Origin: Megaleporinus macrocephalus
Taxonomy: Eukaryota; Chordata; Actinopteri; Characiformes; Anostomidae
NCBI GenBank assembly: GCA_021613375.1
Contig: CM038716.1
Span: 18,421,524-18,485,523, forward strand
Length of the DNA stretch: 64,000 nt
Direction of reading: 5' to 3'
Shown: positions 26,640-38,140 of the stretch, one piece after another
Layout: every line of letters starts with the position of its first letter
Numbering within the stretch: position 1 is the first letter of the stretch
Translations under genes and position numbers: made by a program
The notes under the pieces: model-generated
The model's input: only the letters and a program-made list of their open reading frames with translations
Database searches by the model: none
Told to the model about the DNA's origin: nothing

Positions 26640-26800
26640 CTGCCCCTGTTATCTGTCGAGGTAAATCCGCCTAAACCTGGCGCTAATGTCTTCGGGAGTG
26701 AAAGAGATTAATAAGGAACTGTTCCAAAGGCTTTAGAGCAGTTAAGATTCTTAACCCATTTAACCTCCTCTGGAGCACAATCAAATCAGGACATGAGAGA
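26640..26800. promoter_or_regulatory. Candidate conserved non-coding element
   Basis: High-complexity block with gaggtaaatccgcctaaacc, agagattaataaggaactg and cacaatcaaatcag. It has no simple repeats and no open frame. The texture is enhancer-like and untested. Confidence 0.25.
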
Positions 26801-27109
26801 CTCACGCCCCTCCTCCACACTAAAGCAGCCATGACATTTGTTATATTCATCTAGTCCGTCTGCTTTTAGGACATTTCAAGTATGGCAGGAGGACTGGACA
26901 TGTGGGAAAGGAGAAAAGTCACTAAGCAAATGAAGTAAAGCAGTGAACGCAAAACGGAGGTGAAGTGTGAAGCTTATAATGTACTATGATGGTTCTGTAT
27001 GATGCCTGTATGATAATGTATTTGGAGTTGTATTGCTCTATTCTACTAGAAATTACTATGTCGAGGCAGTTAGCCGTAAAAAAAAAATTAGGTAACTCAG
27101 GCTTTAAAC

Positions 27110-27980
27110 TATAACCCTGTTTCTGAACAAGTGGGGACTGTAAATTTCAAACAGAACAAAGACAACAATGAACACTAAAAGCAAAATGTCTTATTTTTAT
27201 TAAAAAAAAAAAAAAACATAGGCTCATTTTAAATTTGATGCCAGCAATACGTTTCAGAAATGTTGGGGGAACAATAAACTGGTAACAATTAACTGTGGCA
27301 ACAGGTAACATGATTGATTATTTTAAAAAAGCATTCTAGAAAGGCTGCGCTTTTCAGAGAACAGGAAAGGATTCACCATTCTGTAAAAGACTATGTAGGC
27401 AAATAGTGCAACAATTCAAGAATAACATTTATTAATGTAAAAAAAAAAGCTAAGAACTTGGCATTTGTATGTGCCCTTTGGCAGTAAAAGTCATGATTCT
27501 GTATTTAAAGTCACTGGATGGGTCACTTGCACATCTGTAAAATGACCATAAAAGCAGAATGATATATGTGTTTTGGAGAGACATACGCAGCCATCCAGTC
27601 AACGTCTTTTTCAGCGATAGCCTTGTTTTTTTTAAAGAGGCATTCTATATGTAACACAACAGCATGGCTCTGCCTGTAGTCCAGGCAGGTCACTAGAAGT
27701 CATTTGGTGGTCATTTTATAAAATAGGAAATCGAAGAAGAGATGATGTAACACAGGTTTAAACATAACCCTTTTTTGATGAGATGCTGGCATCAAATTGA
27801 AAATGGGCATATGTTTTTTTGCAAAAAAAAACAACCCAATAACATATAACATTTGCATTGTTAACATTTGTAATATTTTAAAGTAAATATACAGGGTTTT
27901 AATGATTTACACATCATTGCATTTTGTTTATATCTTTACATTTTGCACAGCATCCCAACCTTTTTGCAAACTGGGTTGTA
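27110..27980 (+). mobile_element. Degenerate Tc1-like transposon, internally deleted
   Basis: A TA-rich-bounded element of about 870 bp. The left end reads ataaccctgtttctgaacaa. The reverse complement of the right end reads tacaacccagtttgcaaaaa. The termini are followed by a long inverted repeat in which tttaaatttgatgccagca (left, about 27230-27248) pairs with tttcaatttgatgccagca (right, reversed). Between them are collinear remnants of a Tc1-type transposase reading left to right. They include a helix-turn-helix start region near 27365-27460, a segment around 27556-27627 (cgcagccatccagtcaacgt), and a C-terminal piece near 27733-27760. Large parts of the gene are missing and the frame is broken. 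Long A runs have expanded inside it. Confidence 0.75.
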
Positions 27981-29174
27981 TTTAGTGGGAAACCTAATAA
28001 TTCAATCACCAAATCATGTGCTGCATATAAATCGGCTATTGTGTAAAGGTCATTGCAAGCTTGTCCTTGGTAACCTTTACTAAAGGGGAAGCGCTGTAGC
28101 AAACTGGTTTACCCACCAGGTCCTTTGTAGCCTAGCACATATAACTATGCCTGGGATACCTCTGAAAACCCATTTCACACACTGAGGTTAAAGCAAACAA
28201 TTTAGTTTATATAACCAGCAACAGCACTTCCATGGTAAGCAGTTGGTTACGTCAGGCAGCACGGGACACCTCGAATTCCAGGGGGTTTTCCATGCAGGTC
28301 TTAATAGAACTTGTTCATCTGAACAATACTGTATTTGAAAGTGCTTTTACTGTTAATACTTAATTTGTAAAAAATATTGGGACAACACTTAATATTAGTA
28401 TTTTAATACAAAGTATATAATCAAAAGTACATTTGCTTCTACTCAAATACTTTCTAAATGTAAGCTTTATATGTTATATCAATCCTGGGTGAGTTTCACA
28501 GGTTTTTTAAAATACAGGTCCTAATTTACTTGTATTCACTGCAGTCATAAAAGAAGCCAAAACTTCTACTATCAGTTCCACAAACATTAAAAGGCAACCA
28601 AAAGGACTTCAGTATAATGTATGCAGAGATCTCTTAGCCCAAACAGATCGGTCATAAACATTAAAGACATCCTCTGATAACACTCCTTCATGTACATATG
28701 TCCAGAGCATATCCCCCTTCAATGCAGTGCGTCAGACGCTCAGATCATTGTATGCAGTTCTAATTTCTCTGCCCTGGTTTTGTTGTTGTTTTTGCTCTCC
28801 TCTTTTCTTTGGCAGAGCTGATTTCAGTAATCTAGTGCTAAAAGTGCACGGTGGGGGCAGAGGCCTCTCCTAACGCTTCAGCACTGGCGGCTGTTTGATG
28901 TGGCCTGTGTGTTTTTGTTCCTGGAGAGCCGTACATAATGAAACATCAAAGGCCCGGCATGACCCTTATGGAGGCCAGGCAAAGAGGACACTTAAATCAT
29001 GTGTGCTGCTAAAGTCCATAGCCAGCATCAGCCCTTCACTAGACCTCTCTAATGAAGATCAGCCTGCCTCTGCGCCCCCCCCCGCCAACCAGCACCCCCA
29101 ATCGCATCTCATCCCACATCATCTTCTCTTGTGCTCCACAACAGCCACTCAGCTCCTCCTCACAAGGGGCCCTG

Positions 29175-29315
29175 ATGTGCAAACACACTTAATTAAAGAA
29201 GTCAAGTCGGTTCCAGCAAGCCTGTTGATTGCTTTCTTAAAAACATTCTTCTGCAGAGGGATATTTTATTGCAACACAATCGAAAAACATTGTTTTATGC
29301 AATCTGTTCGAGATA
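29175..29315. promoter_or_regulatory. Candidate conserved non-coding element
   Basis: Repeat-free block with cacacttaattaaagaagtc, gttgattgctttcttaaaaa and tattttattgcaacacaatc. Several TAATTA and CAAT cores lie within 140 bases. Texture-based inference. Confidence 0.27.
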
Positions 29316-32059
29316 GAGTGCTTGGCTGGTGGCTTCAGTAAATCTCAAAGGAAAACAATCTGGCAAGCTAAACAAGCACAAACCAGGATGGTTCCAATAA
29401 GCTGCTATATCAAGCTAAGCCACAAGTCGCAGTCCTTTTACCTTATCAGAGCTAATATTTTGGCTTGGTACACAAGACTGGACAACTGGACTGCAGACAA
29501 GGTTAAAAAAGTGACGCAACGTGAGGCGTGACCATCAAATGTGGTAATGCAGCAAAATTACTCCAGCTGTAGTTGAAAGAAGAGAGCTCGTCATGGTCAC
29601 TTTCCAGTCTCTGAACCACTAAAACAAAGAAAATGATACACGTGTCAGTAAATCTGGAGCGACGCACTACAATCAATACAGCCAGTGCAGGGACAGCATT
29701 AGTATCGAGAAGGGACTGGCAACATGCAGACAACGCTGGGAGTAAACACGCGCTGTTATTCATGTATGTTTTCCTCCCAAGTCGCAACCCCAGCTCTGCA
29801 GTCCTGTCCGCCATCTTGACATGCGAATGCATCAGGCCAGCTCTCTGGTCTAATATTTCCTTAATGTAATGGAGTTTGATCTGGGGTGTCGGATGTCCGA
29901 TATTGTGCTGTTTTATTAGCGTAAAGAGCGCTGAGGGGCTCTCAGGTTTGAGGCAGGCTGGACTCTCTCCCCTCTGCTCCGGCTCTACACACTGTTGTTA
30001 AAGGTTGTCTGTACAGTCCAATAACCACAGATGAATCTCCACCGCCAGAGCCGCATGCAAACTGATACACTTCCACTGAGAGGGAGCTGACAGTGTCTCC
30101 GGACACTGGATACTAATGAAGAGCATCAGCGCCAAGCCCCACTGGACCACCCTACCCACTCTGCCAGTAGGCTTGCACATGTGAAAACACACATATGACA
30201 CTGTACATATAAAACATACACAATGTACACATACAGAACCAGTTACAAGAGCAAACAGCACAATGACAAAGTAGCTTCCCAAATCATACAACTCTAATAA
30301 CCTGAAAATAATAATTAATTATTGATAATTCCTACCCAATTTTTGAATATTCCACAGCAATCAGCTAGAAATCTGCATTTGCTTCAAAATTATTATATTT
30401 TTGGTTGAAATTTTAGACATCATGACAACCTACATAAACCACTTATGGACTGCATGGATATAAACTTACATAAGCATTTTTAAAACGACTGATTTGTAAG
30501 ATGATGCAACCTGTCACGGTTATACTCCAAACAAATAAAGGGGCAACATATCACCAGTTGTGGTGTCCACCCAGAAATGTCTCCCCTTAATGTTAGGATT
30601 AACAGCTGTTTACTGAGAATTCTAGAAGAAACGTATCAAACTTTATCCCATTACTTATCTAGAGCAACACCAGTGTTAACTCGTTTAGTCCATTTAGCGC
30701 ATTTACTGTTCCTTTCACTGGATCTAACCGAGAGCAGGACCTTCAACACGACTAACAAAAGATCAGAATATGTCATCATATTATGCTATATATAGGACTC
30801 TGGCCTTTCCTCTGGACTTTAAATAAAGTAAATGTTATTTATGATAGCAATGCCATGACACGAGGGCACAAACAGACGTGTCACAGTGTAATAAATGAAC
30901 TGTGTAAAAAATAAAAAGATATATTGGTGGACCTCATGACACAACAAATGCTGCAGGAACAGGCATTTTATTGTTAAGCATGGTGGCCAATCTATCGATG
31001 ACTAGTTTAGATTAGCTAAATTACATAGTCCAGCAGTAGCCGGCAGTCACCCTGGTATACGTCTATATTTGTCTTTATACTCGCTAACATTTATGAAGCA
31101 TGTTCTATTTGGAAAAAATTGTCAGAAAAGTATTTACTAGCAGACAGAGCAAGGATATGTCTGTTGGACTAACAATATATACAAAATACCAGATTAAAGT
31201 ATCACCACAGAAAGGACGGCCTTGATTTCTACAAGCCAGACTCATAAAATTCTATGTGCTTACTTTGATGTAAAAACTGAGGGTCCCGTTATTTTATAGA
31301 CTGAGAAACTGTGACAAAGCATGTAAATCGTTCTCATAGTACATGGTTTTCCTTTTCCTTGAGGTCATGGTGAAGATCAGGTTAAAAGCTACTCCTCGCT
31401 GACCCTAGCGTGCAAGCTCCCTCAGACACAACATCCTGCACGTCCCCAGCAGCTTCAGTTCCCACCAATCAACACATTCCCACACCAGACAGATAACTCT
31501 CTCCCCCCAGCTCTGATGGATGAATCTGTGACCACTGGGTCAAGCAGAGATGGACTGGCTCATGCTCCAGTGGCAGGGGTATCAGGGAGCTCTCTGCCCC
31601 ACCTCCTGCCCTCTCTGGATGCCTGATAAGCAGAGGCTACGCTGCGGCCCTGGAGCCCGGGCCGGATAATGGATGAGTGAGTGGACGGCCGCTGACAGCT
31701 CTAGAAACATGTGGCCTGGATTTTTCAGTGCTCTGGCCTTCAGCCCCCTGACAGCACAGCTCCGTCACTGCCTCCCCAATCTGCCCATCGGCATGTGCCG
31801 TGGCTACCTGAACCAGCCGCCACCTGCCCCTGCGCTTTACACTGATTGGGCCGACAACTGCAACAGCTGGAGGAGGATTAGGTGGGCAGCGCCAGCCGGT
31901 GACACCCAGCCCCGAAGGGTCACTGCAAGCCTGGGCCAGGCATGGCACCTGTCACCAATCCCAAGCCCAACTTGTCTCTATTCAACTCCTGATAGATCTG
32001 ATAGCTGATAGATTCACAAAAACAGCTCTGATCCCACCCACCAGCAGGCCAAGCGGAAC

Positions 32060-32240
32060 ACCTTCTCTCTTCTCTATTACCGCGGCGATAGAAGTGATGG
32101 ACGCGTCTACACCATGCGATTTAGTGTTCCCACCCTGCCCCCAAGCTGGATGAGATCAGTGGGATATTAATGCTACTTATCAGCACATGAGGGTGTAAAG
32201 GGGCTGGCGATTTTACGCTCTGATCCGCGGAGTGTAGCCC
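32060..32240. promoter_or_regulatory. Candidate conserved non-coding element
   Basis: Repeat-free block with tctattaccgcggcgatag, gatattaatgctacttatca (a GATA-type core) and gcgattttacgctctgatcc. CpG sites are retained at above-background density. Texture-based inference. Confidence 0.27.
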
Positions 32241-32524
32241 AATCCCCTAGTGTACAGCGTGGTCCACACATTTACAGTGGCCATATTTTTGATGTTGGGT
32301 CCTCAAATCCAGCACAGTGGACTTAAGAGAAAACTAGAGAGGAAACAAAATACTGGAGAACAAATTTGATACAAAAAAATATTAATTAAAAAATTTAAGC
32401 TAAAAAAGCCATATACCACCAAAAATGTTGTTTTGTTGCACCCGGTCAGGTTTAGGCTGGTAAGTATAGGCAAAACTATCCCCAATTAGTTCCTATTATT
32501 CTGGTTTCCTAGAAAGCTCACCCA

Positions 32525-32609
32525 AATTATTCTCCAGCTTTCAACTAACAGTCATTACATAACATAAAGGTGAGGACAGTAAAAAACAATGAAGACAGTG
32601 TCCACGACA
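32525..32609. repeat. Diverged direct repeat, copy 1
   Basis: The block from aattattctccagctttcaa through gacagtgtccacgac recurs at 33060-33145 with about a dozen differences. The spacing is 535 bases. Confidence 0.88.
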
Positions 32610-33059
32610 CAAATGATATAAATAACAGAAGTTGCTCTTTTGCTGTAAAGCACTTTATTTGAGTCTGTTTTATCAGTTTAAAGGCTTTTTTCCCTACAAA
32701 TTTTTTTTTTTAAATCAAAAGAATCTAATACAAGCTTGCCAATTTGCTTGTAACAACATTTGGAATTAAGTTGAATAAAGAAAAAAACAAACAAATAGCT
32801 AATTGTTGCATCCCTATTGTCACGTCCTTTGACAGGAAAAAAAAGATAATTCATTTCCTTTCCGATGGATAAACTGGAATGTATCAACATGCATATTATA
32901 TTTTTTAGTAAATAATATTACATATTCTAGTCACAAGTTCTTCATTTCAGCAGCACGATTAACCGACTTGTTGTCCCAGGCTGCCAGTGCAAACTCCTGA
33001 TCACTCTTCAGAGTGTAACCACAGTCCGCTGCAGTGTGAACTACAGTACAGTGTTCCCG
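32604..33059. repeat. Dispersed repeat copy A
   Basis: Its right part (32835-33055) aligns with 35606-35832 at an offset of about 2775 bases. Shared landmarks are aactggaatgtatcaacatg, gctgccagtgcaaactcctg and gagtgtaaccacagtccgct. Its left part shares aacagaagttg, the ctctt(t/c)tgctg block and agcactttattt with copy B. Copy A lacks the 1-kb insertion found in B, but carries about 130 extra AT-rich bases at 32698-32830. The family is unnamed; I see no protein. Confidence 0.85.
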
Positions 33060-33145
33060 AATTATTCTCCAGCTTTTAACTAACAGTCATTATATAACAT
33101 AAAGGTGAGGCCAGTGAAAAACAACGAAGACAGTGTCCAAGACAA
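33060..33145. repeat. Diverged direct repeat, copy 2
   Basis: Starts aattattctccagcttttaa and aligns with 32525-32609. It begins right at the end of repeat copy A, so A is bracketed by two copies of this segment. That could reflect tandem duplication of a 535-bp unit, or terminal direct repeats of an element. Confidence 0.88.
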
Positions 33146-33216
33146 CGTACTGGTGAGCTTCACTGCATGATGCAATAGTTCGGGCCTGACAAGAAACGAG
33201 CAAATACGTAGCAATC

Positions 33217-33235
33217 ACACACACACACACACACA
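33217..33235. repeat. Short (CA)n tract
   Basis: A perfect dinucleotide run of about 19 bases. Confidence 0.9.
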
Positions 33236-33239
33236 AAGA

Positions 33240-34410
33240 TTAGGTAAACAAAAAGACATGTGAACTTGTAGGTTCTGTGACTCGTCATAAATTCAGATAG
33301 AGCTTAATAGAATTGATGGGTATTTGTTTAAAATTACAGCAGTCAGTGAGGAACATTTTGGAATTAACGTCCAGAGAGCAAAACTTCCCAAAGGCTCTCC
33401 GCTGGATCACACTGACACAACCAGCACAGCTCTACCCAGGCCAATGAGTAAGGTTTTTAATGATTAAGTGGTGCAATTGTGTACACAGTGAACTGTCAAA
33501 GGGGATTATTTTTATGCTCTAGATACCTCCAAAGTCCAAACTGTGAGCGGACAACATCCTGAACACAGCCAAGAGAAGGAACTGTATGTGACTGTAAATA
33601 CACAAGTGGCACCTTAGAGCTTAACGGTGACAAATATGAATGGGCAATGATTTCCAAATAGCGGTTAGGGAGCGATGGGTGGGTGGGGGAGGGTGGGCAC
33701 TTGTCTTTTATTGAGGTACTAAGCCTTGTGCTGGCCTGCTCATTGTGAGTAGTGTCAAAGGTCACGGCTAGGCTTATTCAAATGGAGCCCATTAATAGCA
33801 GGGGAACACAAACATTAGCCTGACGCCTCCTCACTCCCTTCCACCGCGCTAGCACATAATAAATGAGTGTTTGCTGCTGGTATTAGCTGAAGATTGACAG
33901 GTAATAAGCTCTAAGTCTACTGAGAGCCTGTGCTTGCGACACAGACTGATTCACAGTAACAGCGATGACGGACATGTCAGTAAACAAAACACCAACATGT
34001 GAATCACTCAAGTTCAGGGGTAGGTCCACCCGCCCACGGATACGACATTTAAAACATTTACAACGTATTACTGTCCTTGATTCAAACGAACAGACGTCAA
34101 AAAGACGGTGTGCATGACTTGCTGAAGGTCCGGAACGTCCCCTACTGACTTCACAGGATTTTGTTGGGACAAGGAGTAAAATCTATGAACCATGAAAAAT
34201 AATAAGCTAACAACCAGCAGAGTGTATGCATAAGGTGTTATTGTACCCAAGATGTGGAAGTGGTTCCCTCCAAATATAATTTTGCTTAAACTACTGAAAC
34301 TTCAGCTTCTGCTTAGGATATTTTTCTTTTCTTTTTTTCAGAATAATTTAACTCCAAACATTTATTTGGCAATCAGGTAGTTTATTGATTCTGGCCTATA
34401 TTTGTTGCAA
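33240..34410. other. Non-coding unique DNA
   Basis: No gene is supported. 33765-33960 (aggcttattcaaatggagcc, cattaatagcagg, acataataaatgagtgtttg) is complex and enhancer-like. The rest is mixed unique sequence, AT-rich toward 34.4 kb. Confidence 0.45.
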
Positions 34411-34436
34411 TTTAATGACATATATAACAGAAGTTG
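34411..34436. repeat. Dispersed repeat copy B, left part, ending in target-site duplication
   Basis: The text tgacatatataacagaagtt matches copy A (tgatataaataacagaagtt at about 32613-32632). The last eight bases, agaagttg (34429-34436), recur at 35499-35506 on the far side of the inserted element. Confidence 0.75.
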
Positions 34437-34577
34437 GTAAGGCTGCACCTAACGATTCATTTCTTAATAGATTAACCTAATAATTCTTTTTTCGATTAGT
34501 CGATAAATCTAATGAGTATTTTTAGATTACTCTAATGTGAATGTGTTAGGAATTCAAATGTGTATTATTTTACACAG

Positions 34578-35022
34578 CCAGGATAACCAAGGAGTGGCCT
34601 AGCCAGTCTCCAGACCTACACCCTATAGAAAATCTTTGGAGGGAGCTCAAACTCCGTGTTTCTCAGTGACAGCCCAGAAACCTGGCTGATCTGGAGAAGA
34701 TCTGTGTGGAGGAATGGGCCAAAATCCCTGCTGCAGTGCAAACCTGCTGAAAAACTACAGGAAATGTTTGAACTCTGTAATTGCAAACAAAGGCTACGGT
34801 ACCAAATATTAACATTGATTTTCACAGGTGTTCAAATACTTATTTGCAGCAGTAACACACAAATAAATAATTTAAAAAAATCATACATTGTGATTTCCAG
34901 ATTTTTTTTAGATTATGTCTCTCACAGTGGACATGCACCTAGGGGGAAATTTTCAGACCCTTCCATGATTTCTAAGTGGGAGAAAGTCCCAGGGTGTTCA
35001 AATACTTATTTTCCTCACTGTA
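34578..35022 (+). mobile_element. 3' end of a Tc1-like transposon
   Basis: Contains the C-terminal transposase coding end and 3' untranslated DNA. It ends in a right terminal inverted repeat (gtgttcaaatacttattttc then ctcactgta), a well-known Tc1-like terminus in fish, with the terminal TA at 35021-35022. The 5' half and left inverted repeat are absent, so the copy is truncated. It lies wholly inside the hAT-like insertion. Confidence 0.85.
34580..34800 (+). pseudogene. Tc1-like transposase C-terminal fragment
   Basis: Translation from 34580 gives [20 protein letters not shown], the conserved end of the DD34E catalytic core. The Glu of PIEN (34628-34630) corresponds to the third catalytic acidic residue. 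The reading continues to ...LKLRVSQ and then meets TGA at 34667-34669. It resumes as QPRNLADLEKICVEEWAKIP, and a frameshift follows near 34740, after which the family pattern (NYRK, IANKGY) is found in another frame. The rest of the gene, including the DNA-binding domain, is missing. It is inactive. Confidence 0.88.
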
Positions 35023-35506
35023 TGTGACAGAGAGCCATCTGAGAAGCTGCTATGTAAAGCTCCTAAAGCTCCTGCGGTATCGAGAATAGACTGGGTGATT
35101 AAGAAACAGTTAGCAATGCAACTTTTCAAGGGACACTACTGAAATAAACATGTTTTGTGTGTTAATAATCTCCTAAGATAAGAAAAACAGGTAAACAGGT
35201 GCTGTCCTGCTGCTGTGTTGACAAAGCGGTACGGGATGTTTGTGCTTTAAGTGCTGGTGTATAGCAGTTGTACTGTTGTGATCATCTCCACTGTAAGAGC
35301 TGACAGAGCACCACACTGTTGTGTTTCTGTGTGAAACTCTCCCACAACTTTAGATGCACGTAAGCGATAGTTTGTAGCTTGCACTCCGGATTAATCCATG
35401 CTTTCAGTAGGCGCGGCCCTCTTTACGATGCATCAACACAAGTTATGCTAATTGGCGTGATTTCACGATCGATTACGTCGACGTGTGGCCCCTGCCCTAG
35501 AAGTTG

Positions 35507-35835
35507 TGTAAGTGCTCTTCTGCTGTGTAGCACTTTATTTGATTCATGTTATTTAAACTGTTTAAACTGTTAAGGGTTTTTTTCCTGTACACTGAACTGA
35601 CACAGTGTGTGTATAAAAGATAATTAATTTCCTTTCCAATTGAAAAACTGGAATGTATCAACATGCATATTAATGTTTTTCAATAAATAATATTACATAT
35701 TCTAAACACAAATTCTTCATTTTGGCGGCACAATTGACCGACTTCTTGTCCCAGGCTGCCAGTGCAAACTCCTGATCACGCTTCAGAGTGTAACCACAGT
35801 CCGCTGCAGTGTGAACTTCAGTGCAGTGTGTTGTG
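35507..35835. repeat. Dispersed repeat copy B, right part
   Basis: Resumes similarity to copy A right after the second agaagttg: ctcttctgctg, agcactttatttg, then the well-matched block 35606-35832. Similarity ends after gtgaacttcagtgcagtg. Minus-strand frames over it are chance frames shared with neither copy A nor any known family. Confidence 0.85.
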
Positions 35836-35839
35836 AGGG

Positions 35840-37600
35840 GAAGCCTGGGGTGTGTTGGGTTGCGCTCTGGGCTCCACACACAGGCTTCGTGAGCATAGTC
35901 AGCCCTGAGTGACAAGAAGCAGACCCGTTCCCCAACCTCACTGTAGCCATGCTCCTCTGACGCCACTCGTAACACAGGAGCCTCACACACATTAAAGCTT
36001 CAGCCATGCCAGGCCTTTTCCCAAGGTTAGATTGCATTACACCTTGGAGAGAGAAGAAAGAAAGAAGGAGAAAAAAATGCTCCGACTTCTAATGCCGCTC
36101 CGGCCTGCTCTGCTGCACTAAGGCCATAATGGTGGTCATTAAGTGAAAAACGATAACTCAAGCAGATAAAACATTCTTCAGGCCATAGGATACACTCCTC
36201 TGGCATTTTTCAAAGGATTGTTATATGATGTAGCTACTCCTTACCAAAAAAAATAAATAAATAAATAAATAAATAAATAAAGAGGGATTGGTTCTTAATT
36301 ATACACATTATAACATTATAAACAGGTACTCAGAGATCATTGGTGAATAAAAGACAGCACTGATTGCGCTCTAAACTCTCTTTTCACATCACTCTCTACA
36401 CATTACACATGACCGTTCCTATACTACAGCTGGGACACAATGAACACCTATACAAGACGTTCCTTTCAGGCCCCAGCTCTGAATACCACAAATTCCTCAC
36501 GTCAAACTTCAAAGCCAACAGTTACTTGCAATTAGAGTGAGCGCAGGCCTGCTGCATGGGAAATGCTTAGGTACTCCAGTCTGATGGAGAATGGAAGAAG
36601 TCATTTTACCTCCTGATCAGTGATCTGAGATAATGGATGCTCTCTGAGGTCCAGCATCACTGGAGAAGCCTACAAAATAGGTAGTCTGATGTTTCTCTCC
36701 ATTTCCTATGCATTTTTGTGACAAACATACTTTTCAGGGTTACTAGTTTAAAATATGTGAATCAATTTTATAACACAGACCTAAAATCTGATTGGCAGAG
36801 CCACGTCCAAAATCAGACACACAGCAGCAACAGGACCATCATGAGAGAAGTATAAAAGTCCACTAATAGATCAAGTAAGAATGAAAAGTAAAGAATATTG
36901 TGGTGCCTACAAAAAAGACACCACAGGAAACAGCACTCTGATAAAGCTCTGTCTCCCACGTTCACAGGTGAATGAGGTGGTAGGGGGATGCTACAGTGTG
37001 CTACTCAAATGTCTTATATCATAACTGCCCAAAGAAAACCATGTATCTTCAAAATGGCAACTGAGTGGGACCAGATTTTTTCCTAGCTATTTTAGAGTCT
37101 TTCTATTGATTCATTCATCAGCTGTTGTGTTCAAATGATGGAGAAAACTGTACATCAAAAAAAGGTTTTCTTTGGACAACGATGACATGCCTGTTAATTG
37201 TCGTTGTTTTAATTAGATCAGTCTTAAGTGTAATGAACCCAGTGTAATTGGGGGGTAGGGGGTGCTGAAACAAAGCGGAGGCTGAATTAAAGTGCAAAGT
37301 ATTGTTGTGGTGATAACAAAAGTTAATCTGAATTTATTTGAAAGTTTCTGCATAAAAACTATATTGTTTCAATCTGTGCCTCCCAACACCTCATTACCCT
37401 TCATACAATCACCATGAGGCATGGCCTCTAGTGGTTTATTGCTTTAACAGTCACTTATAATAACATTCAATAACATGCACTCATATGTGAATAAAAAAAG
37501 TTTTTTTTATTTTGTTGTCTGTGTTTCACTTCTGTTTAAAACACCTGATAAGATGTGTACTAAGTGAATTTCTGAAAGAATTTCTAAATCAAAACTGAGT
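35840..37600. other. Non-coding unique DNA
   Basis: No gene is supported. It contains an AAAT array at 36250-36281. 35.84-36.1 kb is GC-richer; the remainder is mixed. I see nothing further in it. Confidence 0.5.
36248..36281. repeat. (AAAT)n microsatellite
   Basis: About seven AAAT units after an A run. It may be the tail of a lost retroelement, but no body is recognisable. Confidence 0.93.
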
Positions 37601-37629
37601 CTGAATTGAGATTTTGTATGGTGCATGCT

Positions 37630-37805
37630 TAGCTCCAACTGAAAAGCAAGATTCCACAGGGCCGAAGGTATAAGCGTTTCTCGTCTCTGTGGTCTGGGGC
37701 CGGCGGGCAGATGGATTATTGGTGCGTCATTTTCTCTTGAGCAGTGAGGAGAGCTTTCTCGGTTCCAGCAAACACAAAGGGCCGATGGAAACAATCCATT
37801 CATAG
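37630..37805. promoter_or_regulatory. Candidate conserved non-coding element
   Basis: Repeat-free, with ccgaaggtataagcgtttct, cagatggattattggtgcgt (a PITX/OTX-like GGATTA core) and cagtgaggagagctttctcg. The texture is enhancer-like and it lies near the candidate exon at 38.1 kb. Untested. Confidence 0.27.
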
Positions 37806-38140
37806 GCTCTGCAAAAACAAACTCCAGCAGTGAATACGCTCACAGCCAGGGGCGCTACAGGCGTAAGGAAACAGCACTAACTGATGACGTGTCAGATATA
37901 CGAGTGTTTTTCTTTGAGCAGAGGAAGTCTGTCGGCCGGGACTCCCTCCCTGCAACAAGAGGAGGCTCTCCTCTTCTTGGGAACGATTATGTAGAGATTA
38001 AAGCCCACCTTTTTCTGCCTGTTTTCTGTCATGCACCCAGCAAAGTCAGAAACATTCTAACTTCTACCGTCATCCAAAACCACAGGCAGTGCTTCAAGGA
38101 GGCCAAAGGGGAAGATAAGTGATTGTGTTGATTGCCCTAC

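Larger units (their letters stand above)
22740..27105. other. Non-coding unique DNA
   Basis: No gene is supported. 22.8-23.2 kb is GC-rich and unique. 24.4-26.0 kb is AT-rich. At 24350-24362, aaagggcccatgtc resembles a motif (TTAAAGRGCCCAT) that recurs in a similar form at 63610-63623; this may be a dispersed teleost repeat end. GT/GA-rich tracts lie at 26138-26180. Confidence 0.5.
27985..32500. other. Non-coding unique DNA
   Basis: No gene is supported. The 148-codon frame at 28895-29341 has no domain-like content. 28.8-29.3 kb and 31.4-32.2 kb are GC-rich and complex; 30.3-31.2 kb is AT-rich. There are no significant simple repeats apart from a C run near 29078-29086. Confidence 0.5.
34437..35498. 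mobile_element. hAT-like insertion with 8-bp target-site duplication
   Basis: The insert is bounded by agaagttg on both sides (34429-34436 and 35499-35506). An uninterrupted homologous site exists at about 32624-32631. The left end, ggctgcacctaacgattc with ATTAACC and CGATTAGTCGATAAATC motifs, and the right end, cgatcgattacgtcgacgtg...cctgccct, are typical of teleost hAT-type repeats of the GGCTGCAACTAACGATT class. The ends are only weakly inverted now. There is no transposase of its own. Roughly 445 bases of its interior are a separate Tc1-like fragment, so the hAT part is about 620 bases. Nested order: repeat B first, then hAT, then Tc1. Confidence 0.65.

Noticed and set aside
28895..29341. 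148-codon plus-strand frame
   Set aside because: It spans a C run and an enhancer-like AT-core block with no protein signature.
35670..36037. Overlapping minus frames (106 and 84 codons)
   Set aside because: They lie across repeat copy B and its GC-rich flank. The corresponding frame is not kept in copy A, so selection for protein is not supported.
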